Assembly: GCF_022968395.1 (NCBI RefSeq)
Contig: NZ_JALJQZ010000006.1
Location: 62,001-126,000 of the forward strand
Reading direction: 5' to 3'
Source: Affinirhizobium lemnae
Lineage (GTDB): Bacteria; Pseudomonadota; Alphaproteobacteria; Rhizobiales; Rhizobiaceae
DNA length: 64,000 nucleotides
The first letter of the stretch is position 1. Each line of letters begins with the position of its first letter. Both the position numbers and the translations under genes were made by a program. Positions 9,094 through 17,276 of this stretch are shown here, one piece after another. Under the pieces are notes generated by a model. The model did no database searches. It was not told the DNA's origin and worked only from the letters and a program-made list of their open reading frames with translations.

Positions 9094-9337
9094 CACCAAA
9101 GCCATCCTTCGCGCGTTCATTGTCGAGAACTTTCTCTTCGGCGACGAGTCACAGCCGCTGACGGCGGACACATCTCTCATCGACAATGACTACGTGGACT
9201 CAACCGGTATCCTGGAGCTTGTGAGCTATCTGGAAGAGAGGTTTGGTATCAAGGTTGCAGATACCGACATCATCCCGGCAAATCTGGATAGCCTGGCCCG
9301 GATCACAGCATTCGTCGAGCGAAAGCAGGCAGGTTGA
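9083..9337 (+). CDS. Acyl carrier protein
   Basis: 84-residue acidic protein, start ATG at 9083 inside the end of the asnB-like gene. The four-helix carrier pattern is clear: TADTSLIDNDYVDSTGILELVSYLEERFGIKV. The Ser of the DST motif (residue 40) is the expected 4'-phosphopantetheine site. A longer open frame starts at 8930 but would run deep inside asnB. Together with the acyl-AMP ligase that follows (eight bases away) it forms an acyl or aminoacyl loading pair. Confidence 0.88.
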   Translation: MSDDTKAILRAFIVENFLFGDESQPLTADTSLIDNDYVDSTGILELVSYLEERFGIKVADTDIIPANLDSLARITAFVERKQAG

Positions 9338-9344
9338 CCGGTAT

Positions 9345-10853
9345 ATGACGCGGATCGAGCAGTATCTGGTTCATAGTGCACAGCTGCATGCGGGCAAGAA
9401 CGCAATCATCTCAGATGGAATGCGGCTGAGCTATGCTGATTTGTCGGATCGATCCGCTCGATTGGCGCAGTCGCTTGCCAACAGTGGCGTCGGCGACGGT
9501 GATCGTGTCATCCTGTTTCTTGATAATGGCTGGGAGCTTGGTGTAACCGTTTTTGCAGTCTGGATGGCGGGTGCCGTCATCTGTCCTGTGAACCCGTCAA
9601 CTAAGCCAGCGCGTCTGCAACAGATCGTTCAGGATTGCCAACCATCTCTCATCATCACCGAGACGAGGCTTGTCGGACACCTGGAGGCGATAGACGGCGA
9701 CATTCCTCACATTGTCGCCGGAGAAGGCGGCAGCCTGAGACAGATGTTCGAGGCAGATCCATTGCCTTTCCTGTCGCGTTCGCCAGAGGCGCTGGCCGCC
9801 ATCATCTACACCTCCGGCTCTACGGGATTGCCGAAAGGCGTGATGCTGTCCCATGCCAATCTCGACGCTGCCGTAACCTCCATCACATCCTATCTCGGAA
9901 ACACCTCCGATGACGTCATTCTGGTAGTGCTGCCGATGTCATTCGGTTACGGGCTCAACCAGTTGATGAGTTCGGTGAAGGTCGGCGCGACGCTGGTTAT
10001 CGAAAAATCATTCGCCTTTCCGGAACAGATCTACCAGACGATGGAGAAAGAGGGTGTAACGGGCTGGCCGATCGTTCCCTCGATCGCCGCGATCATGATG
10101 CAGGCGCGTGTGCTCGACCCCGGACGGTTTGCTAGTCTGCGCTATGTGACATGTGCGGCAGCGCCTTTGCCACTTGCCCACCAGGATTGGCTTCGCGATT
10201 TCCTGCCGCACGCTGACCTCTTCATCATGTACGGCCAGACGGAATGTACGCGTGCAACATGGTTGCCGCCCGCTCAACTCAATCAACGCCGCGGCTCGGT
10301 TGGAATAGCAATCCCAGGGGTGAAGTTGAAGATCGTCGACGAGGAGGGGAGATCCTTGGCCCCGGGCTACGTGGGTGAGCTTCTGGTTTGTGGACCGAAC
10401 GTCATGCAGGGTTATTGGCAAAACGAAGAGGCCACTGGCCGCGCGCTTTCCATTGATCCGTTCACCGGAGAGCGCTGGCTGCGAACAGGTGATCTCTTTA
10501 GCGCCGATGAGAACGGTTTCGTCAGTTTCGTATCGCGCATGGACGATGTCATAAAATGTCGCGGCGAGAAGGTTGCGCCGCGTCTGGTGGAAGAGGTGCT
10601 TTGCCAGATGCCTGGTATCTCTGAGGCCGTCGCACTCGGCGTACCACATGATCTGCTCGGTCAGGCGATCAAGGCTGTCATCGTCAGCCAGGAGGCTCAG
10701 ATGACGGCACGCGATGTTCAGCGATTTTGTGCGCGGCATCTTGAAGAGCATATGGTGCCGAAGCTCGTCGAGTTCAGAAACTCGCTACCAAAAACGCCTT
10801 CGGGCAAGGTCAGCCGCAGGCTCCTTATCGAGCCGGAACAGCCCATGGAGTAA
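9345..10853 (+). CDS. Class I adenylate-forming acyl/aryl ligase
   Basis: 502 residues from the ATG at 9345. Family motifs: P-loop IIYTSGSTGLPKGVMLSH (153-170), MYGQTECTRATWLPP (A5 region), ERWLRTGDLF (A7), SRMDDVIKCRGEKVAP (A8) and the C-terminal catalytic Lys in LPKTPSGKVSRR (A10). It should adenylate a carboxylic acid and load it on the neighbouring carrier protein or CoA. The exosortase-A-associated acyl-CoA ligases are a family with similar neighbours (ACP, amidotransferase). Substrate unknown. Confidence 0.85.
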   Translation: MTRIEQYLVHSAQLHAGKNAIISDGMRLSYADLSDRSARLAQSLANSGVGDGDRVILFLDNGWELGVTVFAVWMAGAVICPVNPSTKPARLQQIVQDCQPSLIITETRLVGHLEAIDGDIPHIVAGEGGSLRQMFEADPLPFLSRSPEALAAIIYTSGSTGLPKGVMLSHANLDAAVTSITSYLGNTSDDVILVVLPMSFGYGLNQLMSSVKVGATLVIEKSFAFPEQIYQTMEKEGVTGWPIVPSIAAIMMQARVLDPGRFASLRYVTCAAAPLPLAHQDWLRDFLPHADLFIMYGQTECTRATWLPPAQLNQRRGSVGIAIPGVKLKIVDEEGRSLAPGYVGELLVCGPNVMQGYWQNEEATGRALSIDPFTGERWLRTGDLFSADENGFVSFVSRMDDVIKCRGEKVAPRLVEEVLCQMPGISEAVALGVPHDLLGQAIKAVIVSQEAQMTARDVQRFCARHLEEHMVPKLVEFRNSLPKTPSGKVSRRLLIEPEQPME

Positions 10854-10858
10854 GCTGA

Positions 10859-11839
10859 ATGGGACATCAATCAAATCATATCCCTTCTTTTGCTCCTCTG
10901 ATCCTGGATGCAAAGACTGAAATTGGGGCGACCGCGAACTGGTTGCGCGAGCGACTGCGCACGGACCTGCGTAAACGCGGACTGGTGCTCGGTCTGTCCG
11001 GCGGTATCGATTCCAGCCTCTGCGCTGCCTTGGCTGTCGAGGCGGTCGGAGCAAAGAACGTTTTCGGGATCTTCATGCCGGAGAATGATTCCGATCCGGA
11101 AAGTCTGCGTCTTGGTCAAAAGCTTGCCGCCCGGTTTGGCATCAAGACGATCATAGAGGATATTGGTCCCGCGCTTGCCGCTGCCGGATGCTATGAGCGG
11201 CGCGATGGCTTCATTCGTGAAGCGGTGCCGGAATATGGGCCCGGGTGGAGCTCCAAGATCGTCTTCGACAATCCGTTGACCAGTGGCGGCTACAATATCT
11301 CCTCGCTTGTTGTTCGGGCACCAGACGGAGAGATGCAAAAGGTTCGGTTGAGCGCGAAAGCCTATCTCGGCATCGTGGCAGCAACAAATATGAAGCAGCG
11401 CACGCGCAAGCAGATCGAATACTACCATGCCGATCGTCTGAACTTTGCCGTTCTGGGAACCCCCAACCGGCTCGAATACGATCAGGGTTTCTTCGTCAAG
11501 AATGGCGACGGAGCTGCTGACATCAAGCCGATCGCGCACCTCTATAAAAGTCAGGTGTTTCAATTGGCAGCCGAACTCGGCGTGCCGGAAGAAATTCTAT
11601 CACGACCGCCGACGACAGACACTTACTCCCTGCCACAGACGCAGGAAGAGTTCTACTTTGCGTTGCCATACCAGAAGATGGATATCTGCCTCTTCGGTCT
11701 GGAAAACGATTTGTCTTCGCAAGAGGTCGCTGGTGCCGTGGGCCTGTCTCCCGAGCAGGTCGACCTCGTCTGGCAGGATATAAAGGCGAAGCGCAAGGTC
11801 GCCCGATATCTCCACGCAGCACCGCTGACGCGGCTTTGA
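10859..11839 (+). CDS. nadE: NAD(+)-synthase-like amide ligase
   Basis: 326 residues with the PP-loop LGLSGGIDSSLCAAL (45-59) and NadE landmarks: FGIFMPENDSDPES, TNMKQRTRK and LGTPNRLEYDQGFFVKNGDGAADIKPIAHLYKSQVF. There is no nitrilase-type glutaminase domain, so it is the ammonia-dependent form. It lies five bases after the acyl ligase and is clearly part of the operon; a housekeeping NAD role is possible, but a specialised amidation using ammonia released by the AsnB-like protein would fit the context better. The operon ends at the inverted repeat just downstream. Confidence 0.8.
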   Translation: MGHQSNHIPSFAPLILDAKTEIGATANWLRERLRTDLRKRGLVLGLSGGIDSSLCAALAVEAVGAKNVFGIFMPENDSDPESLRLGQKLAARFGIKTIIEDIGPALAAAGCYERRDGFIREAVPEYGPGWSSKIVFDNPLTSGGYNISSLVVRAPDGEMQKVRLSAKAYLGIVAATNMKQRTRKQIEYYHADRLNFAVLGTPNRLEYDQGFFVKNGDGAADIKPIAHLYKSQVFQLAAELGVPEEILSRPPTTDTYSLPQTQEEFYFALPYQKMDICLFGLENDLSSQEVAGAVGLSPEQVDLVWQDIKAKRKVARYLHAAPLTRL

Positions 11840-11846
11840 TCGGAAT

Positions 11847-11888
11847 GATGAAAATTAAGGCATTATCATCGATGCCTTAATTTTCATC
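11847..11888. terminator. Long perfect inverted repeat ending the 6-12 kb operon
   Basis: The arms GATGAAAATTAAGGCAT and ATGCCTTAATTTTCATC pair perfectly over 17 bp around the 8-base loop TATCATCG. It starts eight bases after the nadE-like stop and ends before the nasT start. The stem is AT-rich and its right arm carries TTTT, but no clean U-tract follows, so terminator, mRNA stabiliser or regulator site are all possible. Confidence 0.55.
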
Positions 11889-11932
11889 GATTGATCTTGT
11901 CAACCATGTTGCGTTGCGGCATGGTTGCGGCC

Positions 11933-12520
11933 ATGAACCATCTCGACCTCACCATTCTTGTCATCGATGAAAACGCTGTGCGTGCGGCGATCATTGATGA
12001 AGGTTTGCGAGAGGCTGGGCATCACCGCGTCACTGTCGTCCATGAAGTTCACGGCATCGCCCGCCTGATCGAGAATCTGAAGCCCGACGTCATCATCATC
12101 GATATCGAGAATCCCAACCGCGACATGATGGAGCATCTGTTCCAGCTGACGCGCTCGATCAGCCGGCCGATTGCCATGTTTGTCGATCGTTCGGATACGG
12201 CATCCATCGAAGCAGCAGTCGATGCCGGCGTATCTGCCTATATCGTTGACGGTTTGCGGAAGGAACGGGTGAAGCCCATCCTAGATATGGCGGTGTCGCG
12301 CTTCAACGTCTTCAACCGTTTGCAGCGGGAGTTGGCAGAGGCGAGATCGGCACTGGAAGAGCGCAAGGTCATTGAGCGCGCGAAGGGCATTCTGATGAGG
12401 ATGCGTAATCTATCCGAAGAGGAAGCCTTCACGCTTCTGCGTCAGACCGCGATGAATGAAAAGAAGCGATTGGCAGACATTGCCCAGTCGGTCGTGACTG
12501 CGGCCGGGATGTTGCTGTGA
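11933..12520 (+). CDS. nasT: NasT response regulator with ANTAR RNA-binding domain
   Basis: 195 residues from the ATG at 11933 (MNHLDLTILVIDENAVRAAI). The N-terminal pseudo-receiver domain contains PDVIIIDIENPNRDMMEHL; the C-terminal ANTAR domain contains ERKVIERAKGILMRMRNLSEEEAFTLLRQTAM. In Azotobacter and other proteobacteria NasT binds a two-hairpin leader in the nitrate-assimilation mRNA and prevents termination; NasS holds it back until nitrate or nitrite is sensed. nasS follows 40 bases downstream, and a matching leader lies before nrtA. The frame extends to 11891 only through a TTG. Confidence 0.92.
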   Translation: MNHLDLTILVIDENAVRAAIIDEGLREAGHHRVTVVHEVHGIARLIENLKPDVIIIDIENPNRDMMEHLFQLTRSISRPIAMFVDRSDTASIEAAVDAGVSAYIVDGLRKERVKPILDMAVSRFNVFNRLQRELAEARSALEERKVIERAKGILMRMRNLSEEEAFTLLRQTAMNEKKRLADIAQSVVTAAGMLL

Positions 12521-12560
12521 TGACAGGTGATCACGGCACGTCAAAACCTAAGGGCGCGCA

Positions 12561-13844
12561 ATGTACAGGATGACGAACGTGCCGGACAGCAACAGCAATC
12601 TCATAGCTCCAGCTTTGGGCGGAGAGCCTCAGCAGAAGGTCCTGCGGGCCGGTTTTATTCCCTTGATGGATGCCTCCGTTCTGATTGCTGCGGCGGAAAT
12701 GGGCTTTGCTCAGCGCGAAGGCCTTTTGATCGAACTGGTCCGGGATGTCTCCTGGGCCAATGTGCGCGATCGCCTTGCTTTCCGGCAATTTGACATTGCC
12801 CATATGCTGTCTCCCATGCCGGTCGCGGCAAGCCTCGAGCTGGGCTCCAATCCATCGCCGACGATGACACCGTTCTCGCTTGGGAGAGGTGGCAATGCCA
12901 TAACGCTGTCCACGCGTCTGTTCGAGAGGATGCAAGCCGTTACCGGGTTGGGAGAAGATGCATCCGCTTTGGGAAATGCCCAGGCGCTTGCCGCGGTTCT
13001 CGCTGATATGCGTGATAGAGGCGAGAGCCCACCGACGCTGGGCATGACTTATCCGTTCTCGTCGCACAATTACGAGTTCCGCTATTGGTTGGCAGCAGGG
13101 GGCATCAATCCGGATCGTGACGTCAAGATGGTCGTCGTGCCGCCGCCTCTGACATCAGATGCTCTGGAGGCTGGTGCTATCGACGGGTTCTGTGTTGGTG
13201 CACCTTGGAACATGGTGGCGTCCGAACGCGGGGTCGGGCGTATCGTAGCCGCCAAGCAGGATATCTGGCCCTCGGCACCGGAAAAGGTGATTGGCATGCG
13301 CCCGGAATGGGCGGAGGCCAACAGAGACACTGTTCTGCGTCTGATCGTTGCGCTGGATCAAGCCGCGCGATGGTGCGACGAACCGGCAAACCATGCGCAT
13401 CTCGCGGAAATCCTGTCGGCTGACCGTTACATCGCAGCACCCGTCGAGATTATCCGTCAGGTTCTTGCAGGCCGCTTCTCGCTGGATGCCAAGGGAAATC
13501 GCCGCGTCATTCCAAACTATTTTACCTTCCACCGCCAGGGCGCCAACATTCCGCAGCCGCGCCAGGCGCTCTGGATCTTCAGTCAGATGGTGCGCTGGGG
13601 CCAAGTGCGATTCTCCCAACAGGCTGCGGATGCTGCTGCATCGGCATTCCGACCAGATCTCTACCGAGCCGCACTGGGGCAGGTCGGCGATCATAACGGC
13701 GATCTCGCGCCTGCAGCAAGCGAGCCCGATGATGTTTTCATGGACGGCAAGAATTTCGATCCGGCCGCCATTGAGGCTTACGTCAACAGCTTTGCGGTGC
13801 GGGCAGAAGAGAACGGTACGCTGCCGTCGACGCTGGAAACCTGA
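12561..13844 (+). CDS. nasS: NasS nitrate/nitrite sensor (NrtA-like, cytoplasmic)
   Basis: 427-residue NrtA/CmpA-family protein (QQKVLRAGFIPLMDASVLIAAAEMGFAQREGLLIELVRDVSWANVRDRL...). There is no signal peptide or Tat motif, unlike the true binding protein at 14192. Its pairing with nasT identifies it as NasS, which binds nitrate or nitrite in the cytoplasm and releases NasT. An ATG four codons in (12573) is an alternative start. The short gap to nasT suggests one transcript; the nrt operon then has its own promoter. Confidence 0.88.
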   Translation: MYRMTNVPDSNSNLIAPALGGEPQQKVLRAGFIPLMDASVLIAAAEMGFAQREGLLIELVRDVSWANVRDRLAFRQFDIAHMLSPMPVAASLELGSNPSPTMTPFSLGRGGNAITLSTRLFERMQAVTGLGEDASALGNAQALAAVLADMRDRGESPPTLGMTYPFSSHNYEFRYWLAAGGINPDRDVKMVVVPPPLTSDALEAGAIDGFCVGAPWNMVASERGVGRIVAAKQDIWPSAPEKVIGMRPEWAEANRDTVLRLIVALDQAARWCDEPANHAHLAEILSADRYIAAPVEIIRQVLAGRFSLDAKGNRRVIPNYFTFHRQGANIPQPRQALWIFSQMVRWGQVRFSQQAADAAASAFRPDLYRAALGQVGDHNGDLAPAASEPDDVFMDGKNFDPAAIEAYVNSFAVRAEENGTLPSTLET

Positions 13845-13908
13845 GGCCTCCTCTTGCTGCGCCTGCTCAGAATGGCAGCAGCTGACCAAACTCGACGCTT
13901 CCAAATTA

Positions 13909-13926
13909 GGCACACGGACGAGTGCC
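13909..13926. promoter_or_regulatory. Possible NtrC site upstream of the sigma54 promoter
   Basis: Inverted repeat GGCAC-N8-GTGCC about 75-90 bases before the sigma54 promoter. NtrC sites have the form TGCAC-N7-GTGCA; the half-sites match well but the spacer is one base longer, so this is only a candidate. Confidence 0.35.
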
Positions 13927-13999
13927 CAGATTTTAGATCGTTCAGTTCAAATCGGAAATAATTCAATCTTTACAGTGTTTTGTATTTAACTGCCAGAAC

Positions 14000-14016
14000 T
14001 GGCACGCAGCTTGCAT
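14000..14016 (+). promoter_or_regulatory. Sigma54 (RpoN) promoter of the nitrate assimilation operon
   Basis: TGGCACGCAGCTTGCAT is a full match to the RpoN consensus TGGCACG-N4-TTGCW with the correct -24/-12 spacing. Transcription would begin near 14025. This places nrtA-nasA under nitrogen control through an enhancer-binding protein, most likely NtrC. The promoter sits about 155 bases after nasS and 176 bases before the nrtA start. Confidence 0.9.
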
Positions 14017-14024
14017 GAATAACA

Positions 14025-14165
14025 TCGCACCGGTCAATGGCGATCGGCAGGCAGATGAGCGTCCGACAGGACATCATCCAGATCATCAGACAACGACGTC
14101 GCAGGCTTCCTTGCCGTCCGGCTCCTCCCGCCCGGATGCTGCATTCAAGCACGCGGCGTTTTTTC
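14025..14165 (+). promoter_or_regulatory. NasT (ANTAR)-responsive leader with terminator
   Basis: Just after the predicted start site, CCGGTC (14030-14035) pairs with GATCGG (14042-14047) around the six-base loop AATGGC. The loop has A at position 1 and G at position 4, the ANTAR-target signature. A second, weaker candidate is GAC-AACGAC-GTC (14089-14100), again with A1/G4 but only three pairs. At 14136-14159 ATGCTGC pairs with GCGGCGT, followed by TTTTTT: an intrinsic terminator before nrtA. Nitrate would release NasT from NasS, and NasT would prevent this termination. Confidence 0.7.
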
Positions 14166-14191
14166 GTTTTGGCACTCCGTCACAGAGGGGA

Positions 14192-15493
14192 ATGAAAAAA
14201 ATGACGAAGGCATCCGATACCGGCATCAGCCGCCGTACGATTTTGAAGACGTCCGCGACTGCCGCCCTTCTTGGCGCAGTCAAGACTGCATTTCCCTCGG
14301 GAGCATTCGCGCAAGGGGCAGGTCCTGAAACAACCAAAGCCGTACTGGGCTTCATCGCATTGACTGATTCCGCGCCGCTGATCATCGCAAAGGAAAAGGG
14401 ACTTTTCGCCAAGTACGGAATGCCGGATGTCGAGGTCGTCAAGCAGGCCTCCTGGGGTACGACGCGAGACAATCTCGTTCTCGGATCTGCAGGCAGCGGC
14501 ATCGATGGTGCCCATATCCTCACCCCGATGCCCTATCTCATTTCTACTGGCAAGGTGACCCAGAACAACCAGCCCTTGCCCATGGTTATCCTGTCGCGTC
14601 TCAACCTCGATGCGCAGGCCATCTCTGTGGGTTCTGCCTATGCGGATCTCAAGGTCGGGCTCGATTCAGGAGCGCTGAAGGAAGCCTTCGCGAAGAAGAA
14701 GGCGGCAGGCGTGCCTGCCAAGGTTGCCATGACTTTCCCCGGCGGCACGCATGACCTCTGGATCCGTTACTGGCTGGCTGCCGGCGGCATCGACCCGGAC
14801 AAGGATGTGGAAACAATCGTCGTTCCACCGCCGCAGATGGTGGCCAATATGAAGGTCGGCACCATGGACTGCTTCTGTGTGGGCGAGCCGTGGAACGAAC
14901 AACTGGTCAATCAGGGCATCGGCTACACGGCGGTCAACACCGCTGAAATCTGGAACAAGCATCCGGAAAAATCCTTCGCCATGCGCGCCGACTGGGTGGA
15001 GAAAAACCCACGTGCGACGAAAGCGCTCTTGATGGCCGTTCTGGAAGCCGCACAGTGGTGCGACGACATGAAGAACAAGGATGAACTGGCCGAAATCGTC
15101 GGCAAGCGCAGCTGGTTCAACGTCCCGCCCAAGGACATCACCGATCGCATCAAGGGCAAATACAATTACGGTAACGGCAAGCTGGTCGAAAACAGCCCGC
15201 ACTTCATGAAGTTCTGGCGCGACCACGCTTCCTATCCCTATCAGAGCCATGACGCCTGGTTCCTGACGGAAGACATCCGCTGGGGCAAGTTCGAGCCGAC
15301 GCTCGACATCAAGGCGCTCGTCTCCAAGGTCAATCGCGAAGATCTCTGGCGCGATGCCGCCAAGGCGCTTGGTGTGACCGATATTCCCGCCTCGACATCC
15401 CGCGGCAAGGAAACCTTCTTCGATGGCAAGGTCTTCGATCCGGAGAATCCGGCTGCCTACCTGAAGAGCCTCAGCATTTCCCGCATGGCTTGA
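14192..15493 (+). CDS. nrtA: Nitrate ABC transporter substrate-binding protein
   Basis: 433-residue NrtA/CmpA-family binding protein with a Tat-type signal (GISRRTILKTSATAALLG, cleavage probably near AFAQG). The start is ATG 14192 or ATG 14201 in the same frame; AGAGGGG just before makes 14201 attractive by spacing. The open frame back to 14015 overlaps the leader RNA and promoter and is rejected. It delivers nitrate to the NrtB/NrtD transporter. It is homologous to the nasS product but exported. Confidence 0.92.
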   Translation: MKKMTKASDTGISRRTILKTSATAALLGAVKTAFPSGAFAQGAGPETTKAVLGFIALTDSAPLIIAKEKGLFAKYGMPDVEVVKQASWGTTRDNLVLGSAGSGIDGAHILTPMPYLISTGKVTQNNQPLPMVILSRLNLDAQAISVGSAYADLKVGLDSGALKEAFAKKKAAGVPAKVAMTFPGGTHDLWIRYWLAAGGIDPDKDVETIVVPPPQMVANMKVGTMDCFCVGEPWNEQLVNQGIGYTAVNTAEIWNKHPEKSFAMRADWVEKNPRATKALLMAVLEAAQWCDDMKNKDELAEIVGKRSWFNVPPKDITDRIKGKYNYGNGKLVENSPHFMKFWRDHASYPYQSHDAWFLTEDIRWGKFEPTLDIKALVSKVNREDLWRDAAKALGVTDIPASTSRGKETFFDGKVFDPENPAAYLKSLSISRMA

Positions 15494-15505
15494 GCAAACC
15501 TGCTT

Positions 15506-15532
15506 CGAGGGCGCTGACTGCATGCGCCCTCG
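15506..15532 (+). other. Hairpin between nrtA and nrtB
   Basis: CGAGGGCGC pairs perfectly with GCGCCCTCG around a 9-base loop, with no U-tract after it. Such hairpins after binding-protein genes commonly stabilise the upstream mRNA so that the binding protein is made in excess over the membrane parts. Confidence 0.65.
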
Positions 15533-15561
15533 CACCCGGAATTCAACAAAGGAAAGCGGCC

Positions 15562-16458
15562 ATGTCCGTTACGCAACTGAACATCAAGGAAAGTAAGCAG
15601 GTCAGCCCGAAAGCACAGGTGGTGGCCTTTTCCCCTGCCAAGCCGACGAGGCCGATTGGCTCGATGGTGGTCGAGAAGGCTCGCCGCCTGAATGCGACTA
15701 TCCTGCCGCCGCTTCTGACGCTCGCGCTTCTGGTGCTTGCCTGGGAAATTCTCTGTTCCTCGCCAACATCAAGTCTTCCGTCCCCGAGCCGTGTGCTCAG
15801 CGAAAGCTGGGAACTGATCATTCACCCGTTCCATGTGGGGCAGGGGGTTGATCAGGGGATGTTCTGGCATATCGCCGCGAGCCTTCAGCGTGTTGCGCTG
15901 GGCTATGCGCTGGCCGCGATCGCCGGCATCGCGCTCGGTGTTCTCGTCGGTCAGAGCCAGTGGGCCATGCGGGGCCTGGACCCGATCTTCCAGATCCTTC
16001 GTACCGTTCCACCGCTTGCTTGGTTGCCCCTGTCGCTTGCCGCCTTCCGGGATGGGAATCCATCCGCAATCTTCGTCATCTTCATCACCGCAATCTGGCC
16101 GGTCATCATCAATACGGCTGTCGGCATCCGCAACATTCCGCAGGATTATCAGAACGTTGCCAAGGTGCTGCGCCTCAACGGGTTCGAATATTTCGCCAAG
16201 ATCATGCTGCCCGCTGCCGCCCCTTACATCTTCACCGGCCTGCGCATTGGCATCGGTCTTTCCTGGCTTGCCATCGTTGCGGCGGAAATGCTGATCGGTG
16301 GCGTCGGCATCGGCTTCTTCATCTGGGACGCTTGGAACTCGTCTCTGATCAGCGACATCATCGTGGCGCTTGTCTATGTCGGCGTCGTCGGTTTCCTGCT
16401 CGACCGCCTCATTGCTTTCGTCGGGCGCCTCGTCACCCGCGGCACTGCCAACGCCTGA
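15562..16458 (+). CDS. nrtB: Nitrate ABC transporter permease
   Basis: 298 residues from the ATG at 15562, preceded by AAAGGAAAG. A hydrophilic N-terminus of about 45 residues leads into several hydrophobic segments (TILPPLLTLALLVLAWEIL, GYALAAIAGIALGVLVG, IFVIFITAIWPVIINTAVG). The EAA-type cytoplasmic loop LRLNGFEYFAKIMLPAAAPYIFTGLRIGIGLSW contacts the ATPase. Belongs to the NrtB/SsuC (binding-protein-dependent) family. The frame from 15490 covers the intergenic hairpin and is not used. Confidence 0.92.
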   Translation: MSVTQLNIKESKQVSPKAQVVAFSPAKPTRPIGSMVVEKARRLNATILPPLLTLALLVLAWEILCSSPTSSLPSPSRVLSESWELIIHPFHVGQGVDQGMFWHIAASLQRVALGYALAAIAGIALGVLVGQSQWAMRGLDPIFQILRTVPPLAWLPLSLAAFRDGNPSAIFVIFITAIWPVIINTAVGIRNIPQDYQNVAKVLRLNGFEYFAKIMLPAAAPYIFTGLRIGIGLSWLAIVAAEMLIGGVGIGFFIWDAWNSSLISDIIVALVYVGVVGFLLDRLIAFVGRLVTRGTANA

Positions 16459-16470
16459 AGGATCACGACC

Positions 16471-17271
16471 ATGGCACAATCCTATCTTTCGCTGGAATTC
16501 ATCGACAAGACCTTCGAGCGCAACGGCACCAAAAGCGAAGTGCTGAAGCAGGTTTCGCTCGGCGTTGACAAGGGTGAGTTCGTTTCCATCATCGGTCATT
16601 CCGGCTGTGGCAAATCCACCGTGCTCAACATCATTGCCGGATTGATCGACGCTACATCCGGTGCCGTTTTCCTGGATGGAAAGCATGTCGATGCACCCGG
16701 TCCGGAGCGAGCGGTCGTGTTCCAGAACCATTCGCTGCTGCCCTGGCTCTCGGTCTACGAAAACATCAACCTTGCCGTCTCCAAGGTCTTTCGTGGCAAG
16801 AAAACCAAGTCTGAGCAGCATGACTGGGTGATGCACAATCTCGATCTCGTGCAGATGGCCCATGCGAAGGACAAACGTCCGGCAGAAATTTCCGGCGGCA
16901 TGAAGCAGCGCGTCGGTATTGCCCGTGCGCTCGCCATGGAGCCGAAGGTGCTGCTGCTGGATGAGCCTTTCGGTGCGCTGGATGCGCTGACCCGCGCCCA
17001 TCTGCAGGATGCGGTGATGGAGATCCATGCGCGCCTCGGCAACACCATGATCATGATCACACACGATGTGGACGAGGCGGTTCTTCTCTCCGACCGCATC
17101 GTTATGATGACCAATGGTCCGGCAGCAAAGATCGGCGAGGTGCTGGAAGTTCCAATCGCAAGGCCCCGCAACCGCATCGAGCTGGCGTCCGACCGCACCT
17201 ATCTCAAGTGCCGCGAGGCCGTGTTGAAATTCCTCTACGAGCGTCACCGCTTCGTGGAAGCGGCGGAGTAA
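16471..17271 (+). CDS. nrtD: Nitrate ABC transporter ATP-binding protein
   Basis: 266-residue ABC ATPase: Walker A GHSGCGKST, signature ISGGMKQRVGIARALAM, Walker B VLLLDEPFGALD, H-loop MITHDVDEA. Only one ATPase gene is present and it lacks the C-terminal NrtA-like domain of cyanobacterial NrtC, so it is NrtD-like. Thirteen bases separate it from nrtB and six from nirB, so the operon is continuous. Confidence 0.92.
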   Translation: MAQSYLSLEFIDKTFERNGTKSEVLKQVSLGVDKGEFVSIIGHSGCGKSTVLNIIAGLIDATSGAVFLDGKHVDAPGPERAVVFQNHSLLPWLSVYENINLAVSKVFRGKKTKSEQHDWVMHNLDLVQMAHAKDKRPAEISGGMKQRVGIARALAMEPKVLLLDEPFGALDALTRAHLQDAVMEIHARLGNTMIMITHDVDEAVLLSDRIVMMTNGPAAKIGEVLEVPIARPRNRIELASDRTYLKCREAVLKFLYERHRFVEAAE

Positions 17272-17276
17272 GCGAG

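Noticed and set aside
10859..11839. Plain housekeeping NAD synthase with no link to its neighbours
   Set aside because: Not excluded, but the five-base gap to the acyl ligase and the terminator-like repeat after it make it part of the operon, so it is reported in that context.
12561..13844. A second periplasmic nitrate-binding protein
   Set aside because: No signal peptide or Tat motif, and it directly follows nasT; it is better read as the cytoplasmic sensor NasS.
14015..14191. N-terminal extension of nrtA from the ATG at 14015
   Set aside because: This stretch contains the -12 element, the leader hairpin and the terminator; the translated extension has no signal-peptide character, and a Tat signal begins after 14192.
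15769..17247. Long open frame antisense to nrtB/nrtD
   Set aside because: Low-complexity His/Asp-rich text typical of antisense shadows in high-GC genes.
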